DNA of 17,562 nucleotides from Candidatus Moraniibacteriota bacterium (GTDB taxonomy: Bacteria > Patescibacteriota > Minisyncoccia > Moranbacterales > UBA2206), in the NCBI GenBank assembly GCA_023261605.1, contig JAHFOP010000016.1, forward strand, positions 1 through 17,562. The letters run 5' to 3'. Positions within the stretch are counted from its first letter, which is position 1, and every line of letters starts with the position of its first letter. A program made the position numbers and the translations under genes. The notes beneath the pieces were generated by a model that saw nothing but the letters and a program-made list of their open reading frames with translations, searched no databases and was not told the origin of the DNA. Shown piece by piece: positions 7,116-14,509 of the stretch.

Positions 7116-8330
7116 CTATTCGTATCTTAGTGCCTCAATAGGGCTGAGCGCTGCGGCTCGTCGGGCAGGATAGAAACCGAAAATTATGCCGATGCCGGCT
7201 GAAACACCAAAAGCCAGAAGAATCGCCGACACAGACACTTGCGTGGTCATATTCAAGAAATGCGAAGCGAGCATCGACATCAACCAGCCCAAGATGATTC
7301 CAATTATACCGCCGAGGAATGTCAGAACGACCGCTTCGGCCAAAAATTGCATATTAATATAAATGCGACGCACACCAACCGCTTTTCTGAGGCCAATTTC
7401 GCGCGTTCTTTCAGTGACAGTGGTGAGCATCATATTCATAATGCCGATGCCGCCCACTAGAAGAGAAATACCAGCAATGGAAGCCAGGAGCGTGGTGAAA
7501 GTACTGGTCACGCTCGACGCGGTCGAAATAATATCCGCTTGGTTCAGAATATTGAAGTCAGCCTGGGTTGGATCAGTTATTTTATGACGAGTCAGAAGCA
7601 AATCAGTCACTTCTTGCTGCGCCGCAGCGATAGTGTCGGGCGATGTGGCCGCGGCACTGATATCGGACACAAAATTATTACCCGCCAAATAATGTTGATC
7701 TGTGGAAATAGGAACATAAACATAATCATCTGGATTATTAAACCCGGCGCCGCCTTTCAAAACTGTTACGCCAATCACCGTGAATCCCACTCCATTCACT
7801 CGAATGGCTTGCCCAATCGGATTCGCGTTAGCCCCAAACAGATCATCGCGCGCCGTGGCTCCTAAAACAGCCACTTTGGAAGAAGTTTGCACCTGTTGCG
7901 CGTTTAGAAAAGAGCCCAGGTCTATTTGCACGTTTCGCACTTCAGTATAAGCGGGTAGCGTGCCCACCACTTGAGTATTAGTGTTATTGCCGCCAGCTGT
8001 GATCTGATAGCGCCGAGAAACTTCCGGCGCAACTGCTGAGATATCGGACACTTGAGTAGAAATAGCGTTCACATCCTCCATCGTGAGAGTCTCGGCACTG
8101 CCTCGCCCTTGGCTTATCCCGCTACCGCGCGCCGCTCCCGGCATAATGATAATCAAGTTAGAGCCGATCGATTCGATACTCTTGGCGATGGAATTTTGCG
8201 CGCCTTGACCGATAGCGACCATCGCAATCACCGATGCAATCCCGATAACAATTCCCAGCATCGTCAAAGATGAGCGGATTTTGTTGCCCGTCAATGACCA
8301 AAGAGTTTCTTTTAATAAATCGAGTAACAT
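7116..8330 (-). CDS. MacB-type ABC transporter permease (FtsX-like)
   Basis: A 404-residue integral membrane subunit of a type VII (mechanotransmission) ABC system. TM1 is at about residues 20-43 (LTMLGIVIGIASVIAMVAIG). A periplasmic/extracytoplasmic MacB-PCD domain spans about 44-275 (SLIxPG-like region, then TMEDVNAIS and VAVLGATARDDLF). TM2-TM4 lie at about 280-303, 331-352 and 367-387, with the hallmark TERTREIGLRKAVGVRR and the C-terminal YPARRAAALSPIEALRYE. Unlike E. coli MacB, the ATPase is a separate protein encoded 17 nt upstream. With the adaptor two genes upstream it forms a MacAB-like unit. The substrate cannot be read; an antibiotic, peptide or lipoprotein-related cargo are all possible in the family. 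Confidence 0.92.
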   Translation of the reverse strand: MLLDLLKETLWSLTGNKIRSSLTMLGIVIGIASVIAMVAIGQGAQNSIAKSIESIGSNLIIIMPGAARGSGISQGRGSAETLTMEDVNAISTQVSDISAVAPEVSRRYQITAGGNNTNTQVVGTLPAYTEVRNVQIDLGSFLNAQQVQTSSKVAVLGATARDDLFGANANPIGQAIRVNGVGFTVIGVTVLKGGAGFNNPDDYVYVPISTDQHYLAGNNFVSDISAAATSPDTIAAAQQEVTDLLLTRHKITDPTQADFNILNQADIISTASSVTSTFTTLLASIAGISLLVGGIGIMNMMLTTVTERTREIGLRKAVGVRRIYINMQFLAEAVVLTFLGGIIGIILGWLMSMLASHFLNMTTQVSVSAILLAFGVSAGIGIIFGFYPARRAAALSPIEALRYE

Positions 8331-8347
8331 AATTTTAAAATTTCTAA

Positions 8348-9025
8348 TTAAGTTTTTCTATCGCTCTCCACCACTCCATCCCTAATTGAAATGACCCGTG
8401 AAGCAAAGTTGGCAATTTCTTCCTCATGCGTGATGAGAACAATGGTGTGACCCTTGGCGTTCAGCTCTTGAAAAGTCTTCATCACGATATGACTCGTTTT
8501 AGTGTCCAAGTTTCCTGTTGGTTCGTCAGCCAAAATAATGCTGGGATTATTGATGAGCGCTCTGGCAATGGCCACTCTTTGCATTTGTCCGCCGGATAAT
8601 TGATTGGAAAGATTATAAACTTTACTTTCATCCATACCGGCATATTTCAAAGATTCGAGCGCGCGTTGCTCACGTTCTTTTTCGGAAGTGTTGGAATAGA
8701 GCAAAGGCAACATCACATTTCGCAAAACTGTAGTTCGCGGCAGAAGGTTGAAAGATTGAAAAACAAACCCAATTTTAGTACGCCGAATATCAGACAATTC
8801 GTTGTCATCAAGACTGGACATTTCTTGACCACCTAGGATATAGCTGCCTGAAGTGGGCGTATCCAACGCGCCGATAATATGCATCAGCGTTGACTTTCCC
8901 GAGCCGGAAGGACCAATGATGGCCACAAATTCGCCATCTTCAATTTCAAAGGAAACACCCTTCAAAGCTTGAGTCTCCACGTCGCCATTCCGATATATTT
9001 TGACTAAATCTTTGCATTCAATCAT
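8348..9025 (-). CDS. MacB/LolD-type ABC transporter ATP-binding protein
   Basis: A 225-residue cytoplasmic ATPase that drives the permease at 7116-8330. Walker A is GPSGSGKST (38-46), the Q-loop Gln is Q90, the signature is LSGGQ (143-147), Walker B is IILADE with catalytic E168, the D-loop follows (GNLD), and the switch His is H200 (LITHE). The short domain without C-terminal extension and the FNLLPRTTVLRNVMLPLLY segment are characteristic of the MacB/LolD/FtsE group. It lies between the adaptor and permease genes with gaps of 24 and 17 nt, so it is co-transcribed with both. Confidence 0.95.
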   Translation of the reverse strand: MIECKDLVKIYRNGDVETQALKGVSFEIEDGEFVAIIGPSGSGKSTLMHIIGALDTPTSGSYILGGQEMSSLDDNELSDIRRTKIGFVFQSFNLLPRTTVLRNVMLPLLYSNTSEKEREQRALESLKYAGMDESKVYNLSNQLSGGQMQRVAIARALINNPSIILADEPTGNLDTKTSHIVMKTFQELNAKGHTIVLITHEEEIANFASRVISIRDGVVESDRKT

Positions 9026-9049
9026 AGCCTGTTTTCTAATTTGTTTAAA

Positions 9050-10237
9050 TTATCCTCTCCCGCCACCGCCAAGTCCTGGGATCCTGATTCCGCCGCCGCT
9101 ACTATTCGTGCTGGTAGTAGAAGTGCTTTTGGCGCCAGCGGCAATAGTCTGCGTGACCACATTGTCGCCCACCACTACGCCACTGGTGATTTCCGTATCA
9201 GTGCCATTAGTATCGCCAATTTGAACATTCACTTTTTGCGGCGCGCCGTTTTGCAGAATCTCTACATAAGACTGTCCACTTTGAATTTTGACCGCACTGC
9301 TCGGCACCATAATCACGTCGGACTTAGCATTGGTAATGATGGCTGCCGAAACACTCATCCCCGGTTTTATTTTTGGATCAATCTCATCAAAACCAATCGT
9401 CACATTATATGTCACGACTCCCGAACTGATTGTCCCGAGCGAATCCATAGCCTCCACTTTCCCAGTGGTAGTGAAATCCGGCAAAGCATCGAAAGTCAAT
9501 GTGACTTTTTGTCCAATCTTAACGTTAGAAATGTCCACTTCATTCACTTGTACTTGAGTTTTCAAAGTACCCATATCGCCCACGATAATTGGAGCCTTGG
9601 CATTGCTACCAGAACCGGAAACGCGACTCAAATCATCGCCATTTTTAATATTCACCTCATTGACAGTGCCGTCGATCGGAGACGTAACATTTCTCTTGGC
9701 CGCTTGCGTTTGGGCGTAACTGAGATTAGCCAGAGCATTGCTCAGGCTCTGTTTAGAAGCAACAAGAGAAGCTTTCGAGGCTTCAATTTTTTGCTCCGCC
9801 GCTACTTTATCTTCGTGCACAGAAGTGGTGCTTTTTTTAGTAGCCTTAAGACTGGCTTCAGCCGAAGTTACTCCAGCCTCTGCGGAAATCAACGAGGCCT
9901 GAGCAGATTTATATGAACCATTAGCTTGATCAGTATTAAGCCCCAGCTGGTCATTGACGATCGTAAAAAGAAGTTGCCCTTTTTTTATTTGTTCACCCAC
10001 GCTCACTGACAAATTCGCCACTGTCCCAGTAATGTCTGGGTCGACCGTCGCATTTTGATTAACGACCACATTGCCTGAGGCTGAGACCGCGCTGACTAGA
10101 GTGCCTTTTTGGGCGACTTCAGTCCGATATTGGACCTGACTCGCCGTAGTGTGCGTTTTGTTATACCAATAATATCCCCCTGCAATGAGAACAAAAACCA
10201 CGACCAAATACACATAACGCTTCTTTTTCATGTTCAT
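9050..10237 (-). CDS. MacA/HlyD-type periplasmic adaptor (efflux RND adaptor family)
   Basis: A 395-residue membrane-anchored adaptor of a MacAB-like export system. TM anchor at about 8-25 (VYLVVVFVLIAGGYYWY). The first half of a lipoyl/barrel-sandwich domain lies at about 45-95 (VSASGNVVVNQ, GTVANLSVSVGEQIKKGQLLF). An Ala/Ser/Lys-rich alpha-helical hairpin spans about 100-182. The second lipoyl half follows (NVTSPIDGTVNEVNIKNGD), then beta-barrel and membrane-proximal domains. The C-terminus is Gly-rich (GGGIRIPGLGGGGRG). It starts 2 nt after the first DUF5666-like gene and is 24 nt before the ATPase. No TolC-like outer-membrane channel is encoded here, so the adaptor may work without one if the cell is monoderm. 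Confidence 0.92.
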   Translation of the reverse strand: MNMKKKRYVYLVVVFVLIAGGYYWYNKTHTTASQVQYRTEVAQKGTLVSAVSASGNVVVNQNATVDPDITGTVANLSVSVGEQIKKGQLLFTIVNDQLGLNTDQANGSYKSAQASLISAEAGVTSAEASLKATKKSTTSVHEDKVAAEQKIEASKASLVASKQSLSNALANLSYAQTQAAKRNVTSPIDGTVNEVNIKNGDDLSRVSGSGSNAKAPIIVGDMGTLKTQVQVNEVDISNVKIGQKVTLTFDALPDFTTTGKVEAMDSLGTISSGVVTYNVTIGFDEIDPKIKPGMSVSAAIITNAKSDVIMVPSSAVKIQSGQSYVEILQNGAPQKVNVQIGDTNGTDTEITSGVVVGDNVVTQTIAAGAKSTSTTSTNSSGGGIRIPGLGGGGRG

Positions 10238-10239
10238 AC

Positions 10240-10761
10240 TTATTGATTATTATTTTGAATAGACTGATTATTACTAGTTGGATCGGCCGGAGGCAAATTG
10301 CCGAACACTCGGATGAGGTCAGCCCCCACCGTGCCATCGGCACTAGGTCTTCCCATCACCACCACATTATCATTCACCTTAAGGTCGCTCACTTTCAAAT
10401 CATTAGCCTGACCTTTAATGATAGTTTTGTCTGTCACTGCCACAGTATTTTCTTTCCCGTCTCTATCCTTAATAATCAACTTATCAGTGGCTACAGAAAT
10501 TATCGTGCCAGACATTCCATGGGCGTTGCGGAAATCATTGCCTTCCGGATTGTGCATCATTCCGCCGAAAAATCCGGGACGATCCATCGGAGGACGTTCC
10601 CCCATGAAATTTTTGGCATAATTTTCTCCCCAGCGAGCGGAAAACAAAGCTCTATGAGCACCGACTTTGATTCCCCCGATAAAACTAATAAGAGCCACCA
10701 AAACAAACGCCACCGCCAAGGCAGCTATTCTAAACCATTTAGATTTCATCACTTCATGCAT
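10240..10761 (-). CDS. Membrane-anchored DUF5666-like protein, exporter-linked
   Basis: A 173-residue protein. The N-terminal anchor is at about residues 10-33 (FRIAALAVAFVLVALISFIGGIK split by no charge), followed by a Met/Pro/Gly/Phe-rich linker (ERPPMDRPGFFGGMM). A small beta domain at about 82-150 (GMSGTIISVATDKLIIKDRDG, then TVAVTDKTIIKG and NDNVVVMGRPSADGTVGADLIRV) has the GxIxxxxxxxxxIKDxxG pattern of DUF5666-like domains. The tail is Asn/Gln-rich. The layout matches the protein at 6517-7008, so the operon brackets its exporter with two paralogues. The gene is 9 nt after the probable anti-sigma gene and 2 nt before the adaptor. An internal ATG four codons later (MKSKWF) is an alternative start. 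Confidence 0.75.
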   Translation of the reverse strand: MHEVMKSKWFRIAALAVAFVLVALISFIGGIKVGAHRALFSARWGENYAKNFMGERPPMDRPGFFGGMMHNPEGNDFRNAHGMSGTIISVATDKLIIKDRDGKENTVAVTDKTIIKGQANDLKVSDLKVNDNVVVMGRPSADGTVGADLIRVFGNLPPADPTSNNQSIQNNNQ

Positions 10762-10770
10762 ATGTTTAAA

Positions 10771-11175
10771 TTAAATATAATTATAATGATTTTTCTGAAT
10801 CAATTTGAAATAGGCCGAGAAGGAGAGCAGGAGCAAAAACACCGGTACAAGCATGACTGACGCGCTGACCGCGGGGAAAGTTTCAAGCAAAGAGAAAAGA
10901 AAATCATTCCAATTCCGCAAAACCGCGGAAGCATCCGTCAAAAGCAGTCTGGCCAGAATCCAAAAATCTGATTGCAAAAAAGCATTGCCATATGCAATGA
11001 CAGAAAAAATGAGTGCGCCAAAAGAAGAAGCCAGACTGAAATATGATAGGATTAATTTTTGCCTAAGCCGCCTTTTTTGCAAAGATGCTATACGCGCCAA
11101 AATCAAACTGGCCAACTTTGGTGATGGCTCAATCTCTTTGATGCCTTTAAATATTTGATACAAATCTTGCTTCAT
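10771..11175 (-). CDS. Small membrane protein, probable anti-sigma factor
   Basis: A 134-residue protein encoded directly after the ECF sigma gene (36-nt gap). Residues 1-38 are cytosolic and helical (MKQDLYQIFKGIKEIEPSPKL, then ILARIASLQKRRLRQK). Membrane segments lie at about 41-63 and 101-124, with a further amphipathic hydrophobic stretch at about 70-87. The order, a short cytosolic N-terminal helix bundle followed by membrane helices, is that of many ECF anti-sigma factors. The HxxxCxxC zinc motif of ZAS-type anti-sigmas is absent (no cysteine), so this would be a non-zinc class. The call rests on context and topology rather than on a recognised family. Confidence 0.6.
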   Translation of the reverse strand: MKQDLYQIFKGIKEIEPSPKLASLILARIASLQKRRLRQKLILSYFSLASSFGALIFSVIAYGNAFLQSDFWILARLLLTDASAVLRNWNDFLFSLLETFPAVSASVMLVPVFLLLLSFSAYFKLIQKNHYNYI

Positions 11176-11211
11176 ACAACTGTATACGACCCGCCCATCA
11201 TTTTGGACACA

Positions 11212-11781
11212 TTATTTATCCAGAAAAGCTTTTTTAAGCTGAGATAAAGCCCTTGCATGATAGGCTTTGACCGTATTATACGGCTTATCGAGAATTTTCG
11301 CGATTTCCGAAAGACTAAAAGATTCCTTGTAATGCAAAATGAGGATCACTCGATATTTTTCCGGAATTCTATCCAATAAATTTTCCATTTCACGCACAGC
11401 ATCCTTTCTTTCCAAAATTTCACCCGGCAAAACTGAATCTTCAGCGATACTTTCCAATTTATTGTTCCCTTCCTCATCGGAAAAGAAAGAAAACGGGGTG
11501 GTTTTTTTCTTTTTCAACCAGTCCAAGGCGGTGTTTTTCGCAATCGCAAAAAGCCAAGTTTTGAAATTCTTGCTTTGGTCAAACTTGCTCAAATTTTTCC
11601 ACGCTTTCACAAAAGTTTCCTGCGCCAGATCTTCGATTTGGGTAGCGTCTCCTGTCAGGTAATAGAGGAAGCCATAGATTGGCCTCAGATATTTATCCAG
11701 CAATTTTTTGAAAGCAAATTCGTCGCCCTCCAAACAAGCATTCACCCATACGTTATCCTCTTCGCTATTTTTAAAAGCCAT
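11212..11781 (-). CDS. ECF-type RNA polymerase sigma factor (sigma-70 family, RpoE-like)
   Basis: A 189-residue alternative sigma factor that directs RNA polymerase to a small regulon. Region 2 spans about 22-92, with EDLAQETFVKAWKNLSKFD and the KTWLFAIAKNTALDWLKKKK end of region 2.4. A polar linker at about 95-128 follows. Region 4 spans about 130-186 (LDRIPEKYRVILILHYKESFSLSEIAKIL, then VKAYHARALSQLKK) and contains the helix-turn-helix. Regions 1.1 and 3 are missing, which defines the ECF group. It opens a seven-gene run comprising the putative anti-sigma, the first DUF5666-like protein, adaptor, ATPase, permease and the second DUF5666-like protein, so it probably controls this exporter and itself. 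It lies 30 nt after the PAP2 gene, so read-through from upstream is possible. No convincing ECF promoter was identified. Confidence 0.93.
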   Translation of the reverse strand: MAFKNSEEDNVWVNACLEGDEFAFKKLLDKYLRPIYGFLYYLTGDATQIEDLAQETFVKAWKNLSKFDQSKNFKTWLFAIAKNTALDWLKKKKTTPFSFFSDEEGNNKLESIAEDSVLPGEILERKDAVREMENLLDRIPEKYRVILILHYKESFSLSEIAKILDKPYNTVKAYHARALSQLKKAFLDK

Positions 11782-11811
11782 ATTTTGTTTCCAATATTTC
11801 TTATCCGCTCG

Positions 11812-12450
11812 TTACTCTTCCTTGAACAATTTATATTCTTTGGAAAATATTTTCATAGAAATATGGAATATGGTATATGTGATGAAAAAAGCCGCAAAAA
11901 CATCGATAGAATAATGCAGATGCCCCAAAATAACAGCACTACCAAAAACGATGGAAGCCATAATGGAGATATATCTGATCAATTTCTCATCCCAAAAAAT
12001 AAGCGCAATTAAAAATGGAATGCCGGTGTGGGCGCTGAAGAAAAAATCATTGCCGGATATAAGTGTAGCTAATAAATTACTAGGATCAATCGGCGTGACG
12101 GTCGGATATGGCCCCAAATGGGTCAGGGTGATGGAAATGGAACGAACCAGATAAAAAAGAGCGATGCTTTTCAACGCAAACGGGGCTCTTTTTGGCTCCA
12201 CGATCACACAATACATCAAAAACAGAAAAAACAGTTCCACGCCATAATTCAAAAGTCCATCCACATCCATAACCGGCAGATTGTCTAGAAGAATGTCATT
12301 AACATAATTTCCCGCCTTCAAATTGGCATACAGGCCGGCGAAGTGATTAATAGTAAGACTGGCTGCTAAAAAAACTATTCCGGAAAAAACCGCATAGCGG
12401 AAGCCGTGCCTTTTCCAATAGTATTTGTATTTGGAAGCTATTTTTTTCAT
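11812..12450 (-). CDS. PAP2_C (sphingomyelin synthase-like) family membrane phosphatase/phosphotransferase
   Basis: A 212-residue polytopic membrane protein with about five or six hydrophobic segments (near 20-38, 68-84, 92-108, 144-153, 158-175 and 183-197). Conserved motifs are RSISITLT (103-110), GNDFFFSAHTG with H141, and GHLHYSIDV with H179 and D183. His-His-Asp in this arrangement is the catalytic triad of PAP2_C / lipid phosphate phosphatase-like enzymes, which cleave or transfer lipid-linked phosphate or phosphodiester head groups. It lies 10 nt after a GT2 gene and downstream of a GT4 gene, so a role in glycolipid or polyprenyl-phosphate metabolism at the membrane is likely. The substrate is not determinable. 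Confidence 0.8.
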   Translation of the reverse strand: MKKIASKYKYYWKRHGFRYAVFSGIVFLAASLTINHFAGLYANLKAGNYVNDILLDNLPVMDVDGLLNYGVELFFLFLMYCVIVEPKRAPFALKSIALFYLVRSISITLTHLGPYPTVTPIDPSNLLATLISGNDFFFSAHTGIPFLIALIFWDEKLIRYISIMASIVFGSAVILGHLHYSIDVFAAFFITYTIFHISMKIFSKEYKLFKEE

Positions 12451-12460
12451 TTTTTATTTC

Positions 12461-13198
12461 TTATTCTCGAACATCGTTATATTTTTTCGAAAATGGCTTC
12501 CTGAAAAGAAGTATCCAGAAATAGTTTATCGTGTAGCGAATGGCCGTTACAACCAATCCCTCCTTGGCGAATCGCCGGCCAGAAGTGTACATCGGCAAAC
12601 CGAAGGTAAATTTCACGCGGCCGACCTTTTGGATCCGCTTGGCAATGTCAGTATCTTCTCCATAAAAAGAGATATCCAAATCATAACCACCAATTTTTTC
12701 TATCGCGTCTTTCCAAACGATAAAATTCCCACCTTGCAACATTCCCGCTCGACGAAAAATGAAATGATTGAAAAGATATGTCAGATATCCGGCCCAATAG
12801 AAAAGCTTGACGCCTACTCCGGTCAAAAAAGGCAGATCGTAATAGATGTATGGTCCACTGAGCGCTACCAATTTTTCATTCGACTCAAATTCTCTGAACA
12901 CTCTATCTAGCCAACCTTTCGGCAAACGGGTATCCGCATCAATGTTGGCAATCAACTCACCCGTGGCCGCCAAATATCCGGCATGCCGTGCCCAGGTCAG
13001 ACCTTTTTTCGGCTGATCGACCACACGTACACCTGGATATGAAAGCGCAACCTCGCTGGTTCGGTCAGAACTGGCATTATTCACTACAATAATTTCAACA
13101 TCATAATGCTTGCCCGCCGTTTCTTTCAGCACGGATTCCAAACATCCTCCAATCTGTTTCTCTTCATTATAAGCCGGGATAGCAAAGGTGAGTTTCAT
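12461..13198 (-). CDS. Family 2 glycosyltransferase
   Basis: A 245-residue GT-A fold inverting glycosyltransferase. The nucleotide-binding start is MKLTFAIPAYNEEKQIGGCLESVL, followed by VEIIVVNNASSDRT. The metal-binding DxD is D87-A88-D89 (NIDADTRLPKGWL). The GGYDLDISFYGEDTDIAKRI segment carries the ED catalytic-base region (E181-D182). A hydrophobic C-terminal stretch (about 218-234, TINYFWILLF) may associate with the membrane. It lies 4 nt after the GT4 gene and 10 nt before the PAP2-like gene. Likely donors are nucleotide-diphospho sugars; the acceptor is unknown, probably a lipid given the neighbours. Confidence 0.92.
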   Translation of the reverse strand: MKLTFAIPAYNEEKQIGGCLESVLKETAGKHYDVEIIVVNNASSDRTSEVALSYPGVRVVDQPKKGLTWARHAGYLAATGELIANIDADTRLPKGWLDRVFREFESNEKLVALSGPYIYYDLPFLTGVGVKLFYWAGYLTYLFNHFIFRRAGMLQGGNFIVWKDAIEKIGGYDLDISFYGEDTDIAKRIQKVGRVKFTFGLPMYTSGRRFAKEGLVVTAIRYTINYFWILLFRKPFSKKYNDVRE

Positions 13199-13202
13199 AT
13201 TA

Positions 13203-14396
13203 TTATTTTACTTTTTTCTGGTCTAATTTTTCTTGATATATTTTTTCCCATTCTTCTACAATACTTTCCTCCGAAAAATTTTTTACGTGTTCAATGCCAC
13301 CCTTCCCCAATCGCTCCATCTCTTCCGAATGATCAAATAGGTAGATTATTTTTTCAGCCAATGTCTTATAATCACCCGGTTCGACGATATATCCGCATTT
13401 CGAAGAAATATATTCTGGGAGCCCCCAGCTATTGGCACCGATGACCGGGATACCTGTCGACATAGCCTTCATCATACTGATGCACTGAGTCTCCGCCGTA
13501 CTCATAACAGCAAAAATGTCACTGGCTTGATAGAATTCCGGCAAAACAGCCGTTTCCACATAACCAAAAAAAATGACATTATTTTCTAATTTTAATTCTT
13601 TGGTCAGTTTTTTCAAGTTTTCTTCACCACTGCCTAGACCTGTCACTGCCATAGTAGCATCTGGATATTTTTCCGTGACGATGGCCATCGCCCGAATGAC
13701 ATCATCCACCTTTTTTTCTTCAGCTAGGCGTCCGCTATAAAGGACAGTCCGAGAAGAAAATTTATATTTTTTCTTAAGTTCGGCTTTTACGGAATTATCA
13801 GCCGGATAGAAATTGGAAACATCAATCGGGTTGGACATCGTCCCGCTCTCTTTGCTAAATCCATATTGTTTCATCTCAGTTATAATGGCTCGGCAAGGAG
13901 AAGAAACCCAAATGCATTTATTATAAAACCAGCTGACATATTTAAGCATGGCTCGTTCAGCCCACTTTGCTTTAATTGGTCCGTATTTCATAAATTCACT
14001 CATAGGCGTGTGATTGGTGCCGATAAGCGGGATATGTAAGAGTCTGGAAACCAAGAGCGCCTCAATGCCAGCACCGAAGTTATGATGGACATGAATGAAA
14101 TCCGGATTGAATTTTTTGATGTGGCGAATTGTGAAAAGAAAAGGCAGTGCCAAACGACCGGCTTTGCTCGGCGCCGGATATAGGAGGGACGGGATACGGA
14201 AAATTTCAATATTGGGACCCAAATCAAGTTCCCTAGGCTCGAAATTGGAGATCAGAAAATTCTTTTTCGAGTGATTTGGCACATAAAAATTTATTCGGTG
14301 TCCTCGCGCAGCCAATCCCTTGGCAGTATCAATGATAGAATCGGATATCCCGCTGATTTCCGGATAGAAGTTGTCAGAAAACATGGCTATACGCAT
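13203..14396 (-). CDS. Family 4 glycosyltransferase with altered EX7E motif
   Basis: A 397-residue GT-B fold retaining glycosyltransferase. The N-terminal Rossmann domain begins MRIAMFSDNFYPEISG and holds HVHHNFGAG (H105) and GTNHTPMSEF. The C-terminal domain starts near VLYSGRLAEEKKVDDVIRA (218-236), with VTGLGSGEENL, VIFFGYV and the donor-sugar region AETQCISMMKAMSTGIPVIG (301-320). In most GT4 enzymes the last motif is E-x7-E; here E302 is kept but the second acidic residue is K310. The general resemblance is to MgtA/PimB-like and diacylglycerol glucosyltransferase groups, which supports a lipid acceptor. It is the first gene of a tight cluster with the GT2 and PAP2-like genes, behind the promoter at 14429-14457. 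Confidence 0.92.
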   Translation of the reverse strand: MRIAMFSDNFYPEISGISDSIIDTAKGLAARGHRINFYVPNHSKKNFLISNFEPRELDLGPNIEIFRIPSLLYPAPSKAGRLALPFLFTIRHIKKFNPDFIHVHHNFGAGIEALLVSRLLHIPLIGTNHTPMSEFMKYGPIKAKWAERAMLKYVSWFYNKCIWVSSPCRAIITEMKQYGFSKESGTMSNPIDVSNFYPADNSVKAELKKKYKFSSRTVLYSGRLAEEKKVDDVIRAMAIVTEKYPDATMAVTGLGSGEENLKKLTKELKLENNVIFFGYVETAVLPEFYQASDIFAVMSTAETQCISMMKAMSTGIPVIGANSWGLPEYISSKCGYIVEPGDYKTLAEKIIYLFDHSEEMERLGKGGIEHVKNFSEESIVEEWEKIYQEKLDQKKVK

Positions 14397-14428
14397 AGTC
14401 TTTTTATCTTTAAGATATTGACAACCTA

Positions 14429-14457
14429 ATAGTAAACCAAAATAGCATTCTTGTCAT
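14429..14457 (-). promoter_or_regulatory. Sigma70-type promoter of the GT4-GT2-PAP2 cluster
   Basis: On the minus strand ATGACA (14457-14452) and TACTAT (14434-14429) are separated by 17 nt. Transcription would start near 14422, about 25 nt before the GT4 start codon. It is back-to-back with the prfA promoter. Confidence 0.6.
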
Positions 14458-14462
14458 TTATA

Positions 14463-14491
14463 TTGCACATAACTCATTATTGATATACTAT
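14463..14491 (+). promoter_or_regulatory. Sigma70-type promoter of prfA
   Basis: TTGCAC (14463-14468) and TACTAT (14486-14491) are separated by 17 nt. An overlapping TATACT at 14484-14489 is an alternative -10. The predicted start near 14498 leaves a leader of about 12 nt without a Shine-Dalgarno, and places an in-frame TTG at 14480 inside the promoter. Confidence 0.55.
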
Positions 14492-14509
14492 AGTTGTACT
14501 ACTAAAACT

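Noticed and set aside
9041..9916. Long plus-strand open frame (291 codons) opposite the adaptor gene
   Set aside because: It is antisense to a convincing MacA/HlyD-type protein, is rich in His, Arg and Ser as antisense frames are, and shows no domain.
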